Positions 16,746-25,116 are shown, numbered from the stretch's first letter. The stretch is DNA of 64,000 bases from Desulfonispora thiosulfatigenes DSM 11270 (GCF_900176035.1 NZ_FWWT01000006.1:21965-85964), one strand, 5' to 3'. Notes: generated from the sequence alone by a model not told the origin. A program made the numbers and translations.

Positions 16746-17120
16746 ATGTTACATTGGCTAAAGGTTCTATTCCATTTTAGTATCTTGTGGGGAATTTATA
16801 AAATTGGAGATATAGCTGTTTCCTATTTACATATACCTATTCCAGGTAATGTTTTTGGTATGTTACTATTATTACTACTTTTAACACTTAAAATAGTACC
16901 TATTAGTTGGATTGAAGATGGAGCAAGTTTTTTACTTAAACATATGGCTTTCTTTTTTATTCCGATAGCAGTTGGCTTAATGGCTTGGGGCGAACTATTT
17001 TTAAGTCAAGGAATCCAGTTAATCTCTATAATTATGATTGGAGCTGTGATTACTATTCTATCCACTGCTTTTACAACATTATTTTTATCAAAATCTTTAG
17101 ACAAGAAAGGTTATAAATAG
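16746..17120 (+). CDS. CidA/LrgA-family holin-like membrane protein
   Basis: A 124-residue protein with four hydrophobic helices and the family motif IPIPGNVFGMLLLLLLL after the first helix, then FFIPIAVGLMAWG. CidA/LrgA proteins act in the membrane with CidB/LrgB; they were named holin/antiholin-like and have been linked to pyruvate or lactate-type metabolite transport and autolysis control. The start follows a strong AAAGGAGGTG site. The LrgB-like gene follows after two bases, forming the usual pair. No LytSR-type sensor is nearby. Confidence 0.9.
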   Translation: MLHWLKVLFHFSILWGIYKIGDIAVSYLHIPIPGNVFGMLLLLLLLTLKIVPISWIEDGASFLLKHMAFFFIPIAVGLMAWGELFLSQGIQLISIIMIGAVITILSTAFTTLFLSKSLDKKGYK

Positions 17121-17122
17121 AT

Positions 17123-17809
17123 ATGAAAATATTAATAATACTTTATTCTATTGTAATTACAATACTTAGTTATTGGTTTAGCCGTAAATTAAATCAAAAA
17201 TACCCCTCACCATTTACTAATATTGTCTTTTTAAGTACTGCAATTATAATTATTACCCTCTTACTTTCAGGATTATCTTTTGAAGATTATACACCAGGTA
17301 AAAATATTATGACCTTTTTATTGGGTCCTGCAACGGTTGCCTTAGCTGTCCCTTTATATAAAAATATCACTACTTTAAAAAAATATTTTTTTCCTATTTT
17401 AACAGGTATTGGTGTTGGTGTCTTATCAACTGTTACTTCTATGGCATTTTTAAGTAATTTGCTTAATTTTAGTGAAATTATTAAACTTTCCCTCTTAACT
17501 AAATCAGTAACTGTGCCTATTGCCGTTGAAATCACTAAAATTATTGGTGGTGATCCTGCCTTAACAGCGGCCTTTGTGGTAGCTACAGGTACAGGTGGTT
17601 CTATGATTGCTTTTTGGCTACTTGATAAATTTAAAATAACCAATCCTATATGTAGAGGATTAGCTATCGGAACTACTGCTCATGGACAAGGTACAGCTAT
17701 TGCCATTCAAGAAGGAGAAGTTCAAGGAGCTATGTCGGGAATTGCGATGGCCCTATCAGCAATATTTACTTCTTTTATTACCCCGTTTTTTGTTACATAT
17801 TTTGTTTAA
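17123..17809 (+). CDS. CidB/LrgB-family membrane protein
   Basis: A 228-residue integral membrane protein with about seven hydrophobic segments. Family landmarks are FLLGPATVALAVPLYKN, TKSVTVPIAVEITKIIGG, and the C-terminal GLAIGTTAHGQGTAIAIQEGE. The length matches LrgB/CidB (about 230 aa). It is the obligate partner of the LrgA-like protein encoded immediately upstream, and the pair ends in one terminator. Substrate and physiological trigger are not visible in the sequence. Confidence 0.92.
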   Translation: MKILIILYSIVITILSYWFSRKLNQKYPSPFTNIVFLSTAIIIITLLLSGLSFEDYTPGKNIMTFLLGPATVALAVPLYKNITTLKKYFFPILTGIGVGVLSTVTSMAFLSNLLNFSEIIKLSLLTKSVTVPIAVEITKIIGGDPALTAAFVVATGTGGSMIAFWLLDKFKITNPICRGLAIGTTAHGQGTAIAIQEGEVQGAMSGIAMALSAIFTSFITPFFVTYFV

Positions 17810-17812
17810 AAC

Positions 17813-17863
17813 TCAAAAAAGCTAAGAAGTTAAAGTCTTTTACTCTAACTACTTAGCTTTTTT
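17813..17863 (+). terminator. Terminator of the cidAB-like operon
   Basis: AAAAAAGCTAAGAAGTTAAAG pairs with CTCTAACTACTTAGCTTTTTT around a TCTTTTA-type loop. A and T tracts flank both sides, so it could serve both this operon and the convergent gtr cluster. Confidence 0.85.
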
Positions 17864-17916
17864 ATTTATTCCACTCACTTAGTATATTTAATTAAGCTCC
17901 TTTGCTTGCTTTTATC

Positions 17917-19512
17917 TTAACTAGGGTTAATATTTACTACCATTATGCCATCAACCATATCCACTGATCCAATTTCTGGCCAGATTGGCATATCAAGTTC
18001 TTTTAACTTATTTAGAACACTATCCCTCTGATCTTCTGTAGCAAGATTTACTTGCACCCCTAAGTAATTGCTATAAAACCCTTCATAATTCAAATCATGA
18101 TGTACAAGGTTTCCATTAATGCCAACTAACCCACTTACAAAATTATTTGTTGCCTGAGGATATATCGAGTGATTATTATTAGGAAAAGCTCCGACAAAGA
18201 GAATTGGCGTATCCTTAGTATACTCTGGATGTTGCTCAATTCTATCCAATATTCGTAGTTCTGTTGCATAGGTTATTTCATATTTTAGATGTAGATTTAA
18301 ATAACTAATATTACTAGTCAAATAAAAATTATAAGAAATAACACATGATACGATTAATATAATCCAGCTACAAAAAATGTCTGCTCTCCACTGGATTAAA
18401 GTTTTCTTTTTTCGTACAAAAGCTGCTTCTCCTAAAAATAGTGGCATCACAAAGAAAAGTGCATACTGTGGATACATGAGAAAATGCAGGAATGCCTTTG
18501 GCGCCATAAATAAAATAACTTGAAAAGCAAGTGGCAAAATCCCTAATAGAACAGGTACTAGTACAATGGTGATCTTCTTGTAAACTTGATTACGCACTAT
18601 TGCTATTATGCTAAATACCGATATCAATAAAAATATCACAGCATATAAAAATTTAACATAGACTGGATTTTTAAGATATAAGTCACTAAAGAAGAAAGCA
18701 AAAAAATCCACATAGGCTTCTGGGATAATATTTAAGAAGTGAATAACGCTTGTATTTCCCATTTGGTCAATTCCTTGATAATCAGTTAAGGTTAAATTAA
18801 AGTAAGATAAACAAAACTTTGAAACTACAAAATATAAGATTACACCTAATATTCCTACACAGAGGTATCTAAATGTAATAAATATTACCTCTTTAGTTGA
18901 CTTTTCATTGTTAAGAATCATCTGTAATATTGATAAAATACAAAGAACTATCGCAAACCCAATATAAGCCTGGTAACACCCCATCGAACAAGCAATACCT
19001 AAGGCTCCTAAAAACAAACCATACCAATACCGTTTAGTCAACCAAATCGCACTAACAGATAAAAACATAGAAATCATATAAAGATCTGCATAAAACATAT
19101 AAGAAAACATCGCTGCTAAAATAGGAAAGGTAGTTAATAGCGCTCCCGTCATTACCACATTACTAGGTTTTTTTATATCCAAAATAGAAACAATCATAGC
19201 TATCGAAAGGGCCAAAAAGAAAAGAGCCACTACCCCTGTAACCCAAGGCATACTATAATAAGAACTCAGAGCCATGGCTACTTTATCAAACCATCGACCA
19301 CTAGTAATCATACTATAATTTCGATACATACTCTCTAAATCATCCCCATTAGGGAGTTTATTAACAAACATAAAAATATGAGTTATAAAACCAAAAATAA
19401 GTGCAGAAAAAAATGCCAACCTAAAGCGATGGCTAATATTTTGAAACTTATTTTTTATGTAAGTATCTGGTAGCATTTGCTGCCAAGACTCTTGATCCAA
19501 ACTACTCCTCAT
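17917..19512 (-). CDS. GtrII-like polytopic glucosyltransferase
   Basis: A 531-residue polytopic membrane protein with about ten to eleven hydrophobic helices and a soluble C-terminal domain (about 420-531). The acidic loop LPNGDDLESMYRNYSMITSGRW after the first helix is typical of the GtrII/GtrV-type O-antigen glucosyltransferase family. In such systems this protein moves glucose from bactoprenol-P-glucose onto a surface polymer outside the membrane. The start at 19512 was chosen because AGGAGGATCATATCT precedes it; it overlaps the GtrA stop by 11 bp. It completes a gtrB-gtrA-gtr(type) operon. In a Gram-positive the acceptor is probably teichoic acid or another wall glycan. Confidence 0.85.
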   Translation of the reverse strand: MRSSLDQESWQQMLPDTYIKNKFQNISHRFRLAFFSALIFGFITHIFMFVNKLPNGDDLESMYRNYSMITSGRWFDKVAMALSSYYSMPWVTGVVALFFLALSIAMIVSILDIKKPSNVVMTGALLTTFPILAAMFSYMFYADLYMISMFLSVSAIWLTKRYWYGLFLGALGIACSMGCYQAYIGFAIVLCILSILQMILNNEKSTKEVIFITFRYLCVGILGVILYFVVSKFCLSYFNLTLTDYQGIDQMGNTSVIHFLNIIPEAYVDFFAFFFSDLYLKNPVYVKFLYAVIFLLISVFSIIAIVRNQVYKKITIVLVPVLLGILPLAFQVILFMAPKAFLHFLMYPQYALFFVMPLFLGEAAFVRKKKTLIQWRADIFCSWIILIVSCVISYNFYLTSNISYLNLHLKYEITYATELRILDRIEQHPEYTKDTPILFVGAFPNNNHSIYPQATNNFVSGLVGINGNLVHHDLNYEGFYSNYLGVQVNLATEDQRDSVLNKLKELDMPIWPEIGSVDMVDGIMVVNINPS

Positions 19513-19924
19513 AGATATGATCCTCCTTATTAAACACAAATACCTTTTGTCCTATGAAATTAAGTCCTGTAAATATCACCATTCCCACAAGCATCGCTAT
19601 TTGTTCAATCATCTTGCTACTAAAACTGTATCCAATTGAAGATAAAAGAAAGCGAACAAAAGGCTTAGCAATAAGATAGGCTACAAAATAGCAAACACCT
19701 ATATTAACAGCAAACTTTATGCTAGTAGAAACATAACTATCATTATTTTTAAAAGTAAAACTTTTATTTAAGAAAAATGAAATAATGCTACCAAAAGTAT
19801 AAGATAGAGCACTAGATCCCCAATAACCTAAACCAAAGAAATTATAAAAACAAAACATCGTAGATACCCCTAAAATTGTATTAAAAATACCTACTAAGAT
19901 AAACCGAAAAAGTTCATTATTCAT
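19502..19924 (-). CDS. gtrA: GtrA-family membrane protein (bactoprenol-glucose flippase type)
   Basis: A 140-residue GtrA-like protein with four hydrophobic helices. Family features include FILVGIFNTILGVSTMFCFYNF at the N-terminus, SFFLNKSFTFKN in the cytoplasmic loop and NFIGQKVFVFN near the end. GtrA proteins are thought to flip undecaprenyl-phosphate-glucose to the outer face of the membrane. It overlaps GtrB by 8 bp upstream and the GtrII-like gene by 11 bp downstream, which shows a tightly coupled three-gene module. Confidence 0.9.
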   Translation of the reverse strand: MNNELFRFILVGIFNTILGVSTMFCFYNFFGLGYWGSSALSYTFGSIISFFLNKSFTFKNNDSYVSTSIKFAVNIGVCYFVAYLIAKPFVRFLLSSIGYSFSSKMIEQIAMLVGMVIFTGLNFIGQKVFVFNKEDHIYEE

Positions 19925-20867
19925 TTTCTATTTCACCTTCCAGGCTTAAATCTTGATTAGGTAACATTTTTTCAACAATATAGCGTGGTCTGCCTTTTAC
20001 TTCTTCATAAATTTTAGCAATATAGTGTCCAATTATTCCCATACTAATTAATGTAGTGCTACCAATCAAGAGTAGCAAAAGAATAACGGTTGTAAATCCT
20101 TCTACTGCACCTCTAACCAAATAATTATATAAAGTCTGAATACCTAATATGAAAAATATTAATAGTAGGAACGAACCTACCATTGTAATTAAATATAAAG
20201 GAAAAGCTGTAAAAGAGGATAGACTATTAACTGCATAACGAAATAAACCAAATAAAGTCCATTTAGTTTCACCACTAGCTCTTTCTGCTACTTCAAATTC
20301 AACTGTTGTTCTAGGAAAGCCAAAATATAAGGACAATCCCCTAAAAAAGGTGTCCTTTTCTGGTAATTTAATCAAGATATCTACAATTTTTCTATCCAAC
20401 AATTTATAGTCTGAAGCTCCACTTAAATCCATATCAATGAAATTATTGATAATTTTATAATACAACTTGGAAAATTTACTGTAAATCCAGCTTTCCTTAC
20501 CCCTACTTGTTTTAACACCTTCCACAATCACGTAGCCTTGTTTCCATAAATCATACATGGTAATAAGATGTTCAGGTGGATGTTGTAGGTCTCCATCCAT
20601 TACAGCGCAGCATTTACCTTTAGAGGATTTTAAGCCAGCAATGATAGCAGCTTCTTTACCATAATTACGACTAAATTTAATCCCTCTAATTTTAGGGTTT
20701 TCCTTCGCTAAAGTTTCAATCATTTTAAAGGTTTGATCTACAGAACCATCATCTACAAAAATAATTTCATAGGTGATCTTATGCTGATCTAAAAGCTGGG
20801 TAATTACTTTTGCAACAGCGCAAATATTTAGTTCTTCATTATATGAAGGTATGACCAAAGATAGCAT
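19917..20867 (-). CDS. gtrB: GtrB-like bactoprenol glucosyltransferase (GT2)
   Basis: A 316-residue family-2 glycosyltransferase. The GT-A domain begins LSLVIPSYNEELNI, has the nucleotide-binding VDDGSVDQT (about 37-46), DGDLQHPPE (acidic metal-binding motif) and a C-terminal pair of membrane helices (about 228-252 and 263-285). This is the DPM1/GtrB/YfdH layout: a cytosolic enzyme that transfers glucose (or another hexose) from UDP-sugar to undecaprenyl phosphate. AAGGAGAACATACT precedes the ATG. It is the first gene of the gtr module. Confidence 0.92.
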   Translation of the reverse strand: MLSLVIPSYNEELNICAVAKVITQLLDQHKITYEIIFVDDGSVDQTFKMIETLAKENPKIRGIKFSRNYGKEAAIIAGLKSSKGKCCAVMDGDLQHPPEHLITMYDLWKQGYVIVEGVKTSRGKESWIYSKFSKLYYKIINNFIDMDLSGASDYKLLDRKIVDILIKLPEKDTFFRGLSLYFGFPRTTVEFEVAERASGETKWTLFGLFRYAVNSLSSFTAFPLYLITMVGSFLLLIFFILGIQTLYNYLVRGAVEGFTTVILLLLLIGSTTLISMGIIGHYIAKIYEEVKGRPRYIVEKMLPNQDLSLEGEIENE

Positions 20868-20997
20868 AGTATGTTCTCCTTAAATGTAATTCTATCTTAG
20901 GATAACACCCATTATTTCTTTTGAAAAGGCAAATATTGATGTCATTACTAAACATAGTGAATAGAATAATAAAAAGCCCAAGAAAGGATTGAATAAT

Positions 20998-21558
20998 ATG
21001 CATAATAATTATCCAATGTATCCAAACCCTTATTGTCCTAACAAACCAATGTGTAATCCAAATAATAATTGTGGATTATATCCAATGTATCCATACCCAG
21101 GTTGGTATAACACTCCATATCAGCCAGTTCAACCTGAGCAACCTCTTAAATTAAAGGATTATGGACCAGATCCCTTTGTAATTAATATTGATAAAGCTAC
21201 TAAGCAAAATGAATATTTTCGTCTTGCTTTATGGACTGGAACCCATTTACAAGTTACTTTAATGAGTATCAAAGTTGGGGAATCTGTAGGTTTAGAAGTT
21301 CATCCCGAACTCGATCAATTCATACGTATTGAAGAAGGTCAAGGACTAGTAAAAATAGGAGATAATGAAGATAATTTAGATTACGTGAGGAATGTCTATG
21401 ATGACTATATAATAATTATTCCTGCTGGTAAATGGCATAACTTAATTAATACAGGTTCTAAGCCACTTAAATTATACTCTATCTATGCACCCCCTGAGCA
21501 TCCATGCGGTACAGTTCATAGAACTAAAGAGGATGCAATGGAAGACCACGAATACTAA
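20998..21558 (+). CDS. Cupin-domain protein with Pro/Tyr/Asn-rich N-terminus
   Basis: A 186-residue protein. The first ~50 residues are rich in Pro, Tyr, Asn and Cys with YPMYP-type repeats, as in spore-coat or exosporium proteins. The rest is a cupin barrel: motif 1 GLEVHPELDQFIRIEEGQG and motif 2 PAGKWHNLINTG, with His/Glu metal ligands. The C-terminal YAPPEHPCGTVHRTKEDA is typical of a mannose-isomerase-like/YrkC-type cupin of Bacillota. The ATG at 20998 is preferred over a TTG nine bases upstream because AAAGGA lies nine bases before it. A spore-surface role is plausible. Its 3' end is partly duplicated at about 23370. Confidence 0.85.
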   Translation: MHNNYPMYPNPYCPNKPMCNPNNNCGLYPMYPYPGWYNTPYQPVQPEQPLKLKDYGPDPFVINIDKATKQNEYFRLALWTGTHLQVTLMSIKVGESVGLEVHPELDQFIRIEEGQGLVKIGDNEDNLDYVRNVYDDYIIIIPAGKWHNLINTGSKPLKLYSIYAPPEHPCGTVHRTKEDAMEDHEY

Positions 21559-21620
21559 ACACTAAAATTCTGCTTCGCAAATTATTTCATACTAGTTTGT
21601 TTTCACTTTCCTATTTCCTT

Positions 21621-21660
21621 AAAAGATGCACAAACTTAGCTAAGTTTGTGCATCTTTTAT
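21621..21660. terminator. Bidirectional terminator after the cupin gene
   Basis: AAAAGATGCACAAACTTA pairs perfectly with TAAGTTTGTGCATCTTTT. A closely related hairpin (ATGCACAAACTTA/TAAGTTTGTGCAT) recurs at 23411-23446, each time beside an intact or decayed metallo-hydrolase gene. Confidence 0.88.
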
Positions 21661-21861
21661 TTTTTCTTACTTAAATATGGTAAATCATTTTTCCTAACTT
21701 CTCGCATGGTAGACGTTTATCTATATCCTAAAAAATTACATTTACATCATTAAATTTAAGACAAATCCCCCCAGGGGTATGACCTGGAGTACGTATTACA
21801 GATAGGTTTAGGCGATCCTTGGATATACATATAACATGACCTACAAATAAAATGTCCGGGT
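21657..21861 (-). pseudogene. Decayed copy of the metallo-beta-lactamase-fold hydrolase
   Basis: Minus-strand remnant of the gene intact at 23456-24094. The 3' end is alignable base by base (TTATTTTTTCTT, GCATGGTAG-CGTTT), then about 120 bases are deleted. The preserved core translates as NLSVIRTPGHTPGGICLK, against KLSVIHTPGHTPGGICLK in the intact gene, followed by FNDVNVIF and a stop. Further 5' the match (PDI...) fades. The HxHxDH active-site part is absent, so it cannot be functional. Confidence 0.85.
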
Positions 21862-21894
21862 TTACGATTTACGGGTTAGAAGCAAGAATATCCT

Positions 21895-22000
21895 CAACTG
21901 TTACCTTTATAGGTGCAAATACTACCTACCTTAATGTTATTAACAGCATTAAAAACAGTTTGCTTAAAAGGTGTAAAATCACTTAAATCTAACTTCAAAT
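21895..22000 (-). pseudogene. Possible remnant of an Ogt/MGMT-type DNA methyltransferase gene
   Basis: One minus-strand frame here reads LDLSDFTPFKQTVFNAVNN, then IKVGSICTYKG and a stop. The pattern (TPF, V..A...I..G, TY) resembles the start of the O6-alkylguanine-DNA alkyltransferase domain. No PCHR active site follows, and there is no start codon or ribosome-binding site. The fragment is short, so the call is tentative. Confidence 0.4.
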
Positions 22001-22077
22001 TATGGTCTCTGTCTCTAAAAATCGATGATTTTGTCTACCTTCATTAATATAGCTTCTTCTTAAAGAAAATTACTTTC

Positions 22078-22323
22078 CTATATATATAAGTTTCTTTTTA
22101 AAACTATATCCCCAATATCACACCCTAAATCCTCTGCTACTACGAGACATTTAGCCTTTAATAAAAAGAAAATATCTTTATTTTTCTCATCACTTAAAGT
22201 TTCATAATTACCTTGCCCTTTAGAAATAATTAAATCGACATTTTCATATTCATTCCTTAATTCTTAAGAACATAACTTTAAATCTGTCCCTGGAACATTA
22301 CTGCCATTATCAATAACTTTTCT
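22078..22323 (-). pseudogene. Decayed C-terminal copy of the DUF89 phosphatase gene
   Basis: The minus strand reads KVIDNGSNVPGTDLK, then an in-frame TAA, then LIISKGQGNYETLSDEKNKD and GDIVLKRN. The intact gene at 3716-4573 has the same segments with few changes (VIDNGSNVPGTDLKQCS, LIISKGQGNYETLSDDKNKE). The N-terminal two thirds, with the CxxC and GDNAGE motifs, are missing except for a possible trace of the SIACLF region at 22330-22350. Nonfunctional relic of a duplicate. Confidence 0.88.
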
Positions 22324-22349
22324 ATTAACTGATTCTATTGCTTGTCTAT

Positions 22350-22478
22350 TTAGTTAACGACTAGATAAAACTCTTGCCAGCCTCCATTAACTCTTTGATT
22401 TATTTCTGCATGACTAATTTCAATTTCTTTTATTTCATCTCCCTTTTTTGTTAGATACTTTATCTTATACTCATCTAA
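22350..22478 (-). pseudogene. Remnant of a dynamin-like GTPase gene with internal deletion
   Basis: The minus strand reads YKIKYLTKKGDEIKEIEISH, then INQRVNGGWQEFYLVVN. These match two separated parts of the intact dynamin at 13733-16495 (YKMVKNYCKDGDLIKEIEIS and FIKELTEAGKEVYLVIN) in the same order, with some 50-60 residues lost between them, including the DTPG motif. No start, stop or ribosome-binding site frames it. Confidence 0.78.
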
Positions 22479-22523
22479 AAAAGTTAAGAGGTTAAAGTAA
22501 ATTTCTTTAACCTCTTAACTTTT
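22476..22523 (-). terminator. Terminator of the FG-GAP-like gene
   Basis: AAAAGTTAAGAGGTTAAAG pairs with CTTTAACCTCTTAACTTTT around a TAAATTT-type loop, with T-rich sequence on the minus-strand 3' side. Confidence 0.85.
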
Positions 22524-22528
22524 AATAA

Positions 22529-23260
22529 TTATCTTTTTGTTGGAGATCCCAAAATAGCTACATACTGATTAACCAGAACAAACCTATTATCTTGCCAGCT
22601 TAATGTATTCAAAACATACCCCAAAGAATCTGCATTGTATCTTCCAGCTATTTTTTGATATGCTAACAGCTCATATGCTTTATTTGAATCAAAATCTACA
22701 GGATACAAGCCGCTTAATGGATTTACAAATCCTGTAATTGGATTCTTAAGTTTACCGTCCTCGTTATATATTTCATTTAGATAATCTGCTCCCTTATTGG
22801 ATATATCTATAATGTATTTTTCATTATTGTTCTTGCTAATAACTTCAACCTTGTAGTTGTTCTTGTAATTAACATCATATTTATATTGCTCGTTATATAC
22901 ATTAAAATCAAACAATAATTTTGCTATATTGTTCATAAAGGAATAAATGTAGTAGTTCATTATTCCCCCGCTACCACCTGTTGCAATACTTATCAAAATA
23001 TCATCTACACCATTTCCAGTAAAATCCCCCAAAAATAATGTTGGATTATATCCTGTATTATCTGCAAGTGGTACACTCACAAATCTTCCTGTCCTTCCAT
23101 CCTGAATTAAAAGTATTATATTCTGAATAAAAGGACTACTTGGGGTCTTTACACCGGTTAAATACACATTATCAGGGATTCTATCACCATTTACATCCCC
23201 TCTAGCAAAAGCGACAATGCTAGGATTCATCATATTAGCCATAAAATAATGATTATTCAT
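22529..23260 (-). CDS. FG-GAP/VCBS-like repeat protein, possibly spore surface
   Basis: A 243-residue protein without signal peptide. Two segments look like calcium-binding FG-GAP/VCBS blades: GDVNGDRIPDNVYLTG and LGDFTGNGVDDILISIATGG, both with the DxNxDxxxD or DxTxNGxxD pattern. The N-terminus is Asn/Met-rich (MNNHYFMANMMNP), and the C-terminus ends RFVLVNQYVAILGSP. Similar proteins occur beside sporulation genes in Bacillota, but the function is not established. The ATG at 23260 was selected because GAAAGGAG lies five bases upstream; an ATG 15 bases earlier overlaps that site. It sits between decayed and intact copies of the hydrolase region. Confidence 0.75.
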   Translation of the reverse strand: MNNHYFMANMMNPSIVAFARGDVNGDRIPDNVYLTGVKTPSSPFIQNIILLIQDGRTGRFVSVPLADNTGYNPTLFLGDFTGNGVDDILISIATGGSGGIMNYYIYSFMNNIAKLLFDFNVYNEQYKYDVNYKNNYKVEVISKNNNEKYIIDISNKGADYLNEIYNEDGKLKNPITGFVNPLSGLYPVDFDSNKAYELLAYQKIAGRYNADSLGYVLNTLSWQDNRFVLVNQYVAILGSPTKR

Positions 23261-23410
23261 ATTGGCTCCTTTCATTATAAGCTATCATATAATATCTTAT
23301 GACCTAAAAAGCAAACTTGCCACTTCCTTTAATTTTTATAATGCTGCTATGATAGATATAATTATGGTCACAGACCATCACGAATACTAAATACTAATAT
23401 TTAATTCATC

Positions 23411-23446
23411 AAAAAATGCACAAACTTATCTAAGTTTGTGCATTTA
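23411..23446. terminator. Bidirectional terminator beside the metallo-hydrolase gene
   Basis: AAATGCACAAACTTA-TC-TAAGTTTGTGCATTT, 15-bp perfect stem. Sister of the hairpin at 21621-21660; 40 bases to its left is a sequence like the 3' end of the cupin gene (CACGAATACTAAATACTAA). Confidence 0.85.
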
Positions 23447-23455
23447 AGTTGTTAA

Positions 23456-24094
23456 TTATTTTTTCTTGTTTAAAAAAGGTACATCCTTTTTTCTCACTTC
23501 TTGCATGGTAGCCGTTTCTCCATGTCCTGGATAGATTATAGTTTCATCTGTCCATTGAGATACTTTATTAGAAATTGTTTTTTTTAATAAGATTTCACTA
23601 CCTCCCGCTAAATCAGTTCTCCCTAAATCATCACTAAAGATAGTATCACCTGTAAAAATTACATTTGTATCATTAACTTTAAGACAAATCCCCCCAGGAG
23701 TATGCCCCGGAGTATGTATTACAGATAATTTTAGGTTACCTAAATTAATTATATCTCCATCGGATAAAACTATATCCGGAGTAATAGAAATAAGATTGCT
23801 ATGCATAGTCGTTGATTGGTTTATTTCAGGGTCACCTAGGCCCTCCAATTCTTTTTTATGTGCATAAATGGGACAATTGTATTTCTTTTTTAACCCATTG
23901 GCTACACTTGTATGATCATAATGATAGTGGGTTAAGACTATTCCCTTTAGTTGCAATTTATTCTTATCAAGATATTTAACAATTGTTTTTTTTCCATCCC
24001 CCGGATCTATTATTAGGGCTTCGTTTATACCTTCCTCATGGATTATATAAGCATTTGCTTCATGGATTCCTACAGTCATTTTTTTAATAATCAT
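23456..24094 (-). CDS. Metallo-beta-lactamase-fold hydrolase (glyoxalase II-like)
   Basis: A 212-residue hydrolase with the binuclear zinc motif THYHYDHTS (HxHxDH, about 56-64), a further His in HTPGHTPGG, Asp in FTGDTIFSDDLGR and the distal His in YPGHGE. Size and motif spacing match GloB-like hydroxyacylglutathione hydrolases (YqgX type) of Bacillota, which hydrolyse thioesters such as S-lactoyl-thiols. The substrate in this organism is unproven. GAGGAG precedes the ATG. A truncated pseudogene copy lies 1.6-1.8 kb away at 21657-21861. Confidence 0.9.
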   Translation of the reverse strand: MIIKKMTVGIHEANAYIIHEEGINEALIIDPGDGKKTIVKYLDKNKLQLKGIVLTHYHYDHTSVANGLKKKYNCPIYAHKKELEGLGDPEINQSTTMHSNLISITPDIVLSDGDIINLGNLKLSVIHTPGHTPGGICLKVNDTNVIFTGDTIFSDDLGRTDLAGGSEILLKKTISNKVSQWTDETIIYPGHGETATMQEVRKKDVPFLNKKK

Positions 24095-24141
24095 TGATAA
24101 CTCCTCTTATATTATGTTTTAAAATATTACTTTCTCTTAAG

Positions 24142-25116
24142 CTATATTATCCTATTTTTCCCATTTACCTTTGCTTTATATAAATTCTCATCTGCTCTTT
24201 TAATAAATTCCTCTAAAGATTCTCCTTGATACTGATATACTCCTCCACTAGTAGTTACATTGTAACCATCTTCAAAATAATGATTTTCAATACTTTTTCT
24301 TATTCTCTCTGATACAGTAATAGCATCTTTTAGATAAGTATTAGAATAAACAATAATAAATTCCTCTCCACCGTATCTGCCGACAAAGTCAGTATCTCTT
24401 ACTTCTTGTTTTATAATATTCCCTATTTCTTTTAAAACCCGATCTCCAAAAACATGTCCTTTGGTATCGTTAATTTTCTTAAAATTATCAATATCTAAAA
24501 TAGCTATCGCTAAAGGCTTTGGGCACTTTAAGACTTTATCTATTTCTGCCTTTAAATGTTCCATCAAAACTTCACGCCTATTTAAATTTGTTAATCCATC
24601 ATTATTAACTTTAGTATATAGCATTCTGTTTATTTCCATTAATTTGAATTCTGCTTCCTTTTTTTCAGTTACATCAAATACAATTCCTGAAAGAAAAATA
24701 GGTTTACCTAATTCATCATAGCGCGTAATCTTTCCTCGATCATAGTACCATTTATAACAGCCTTGCTTAGTTTTTATACGGTATTCTACTTCATAAACAT
24801 CAGTTTCACCTGATAAATGAGAAATCATACAATTCATTACGTTTTGATAATCATCTGGATGAATTTTATCTGTAAAAAATTCATAGCCCATTCTCTCTGG
24901 AATTTCATCTTTACTATAATTTAAAGTAGTTATTTTCAAAGCATTACATGTTACAATATTTGCTTTTACATTCCAGTACCAATGACCTAAATTACCTGTC
25001 CATGGAAATTTTAATTTTACTTCTTGTTCCTTTTCTTTAAGTAAAACTTCATTTAAAAGCTTTACTTCTTCTATTATTTGAATAAGTTGATCCTTAGTAA
25101 GTTTACTATAATCCAC
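24142..25116 (-). CDS. PAS-GGDEF diguanylate cyclase
   Basis: About 324 residues: a short N-terminal coiled coil (LIQIIEEVKLLNEVLLKEKE), a PAS_3-type sensor (about 45-155; LGHWYWNVKANIVTC to VFDVTEKKEAE) and a GGDEF domain (about 160-320) with the active-site GGEEF in GRYGGEEFIIVYSN. The enzyme should make cyclic di-GMP from two GTP in the cytosol. No membrane segment is seen; an RxxD I-site was not obvious. The start is uncertain: a GTG at 25137 has no ribosome-binding site, while the GTG at 25116 follows AAGGGGATGAAAAA and is preferred. Confidence 0.88.
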   Translation of the reverse strand: MDYSKLTKDQLIQIIEEVKLLNEVLLKEKEQEVKLKFPWTGNLGHWYWNVKANIVTCNALKITTLNYSKDEIPERMGYEFFTDKIHPDDYQNVMNCMISHLSGETDVYEVEYRIKTKQGCYKWYYDRGKITRYDELGKPIFLSGIVFDVTEKKEAEFKLMEINRMLYTKVNNDGLTNLNRREVLMEHLKAEIDKVLKCPKPLAIAILDIDNFKKINDTKGHVFGDRVLKEIGNIIKQEVRDTDFVGRYGGEEFIIVYSNTYLKDAITVSERIRKSIENHYFEDGYNVTTSGGVYQYQGESLEEFIKRADENLYKAKVNGKNRII

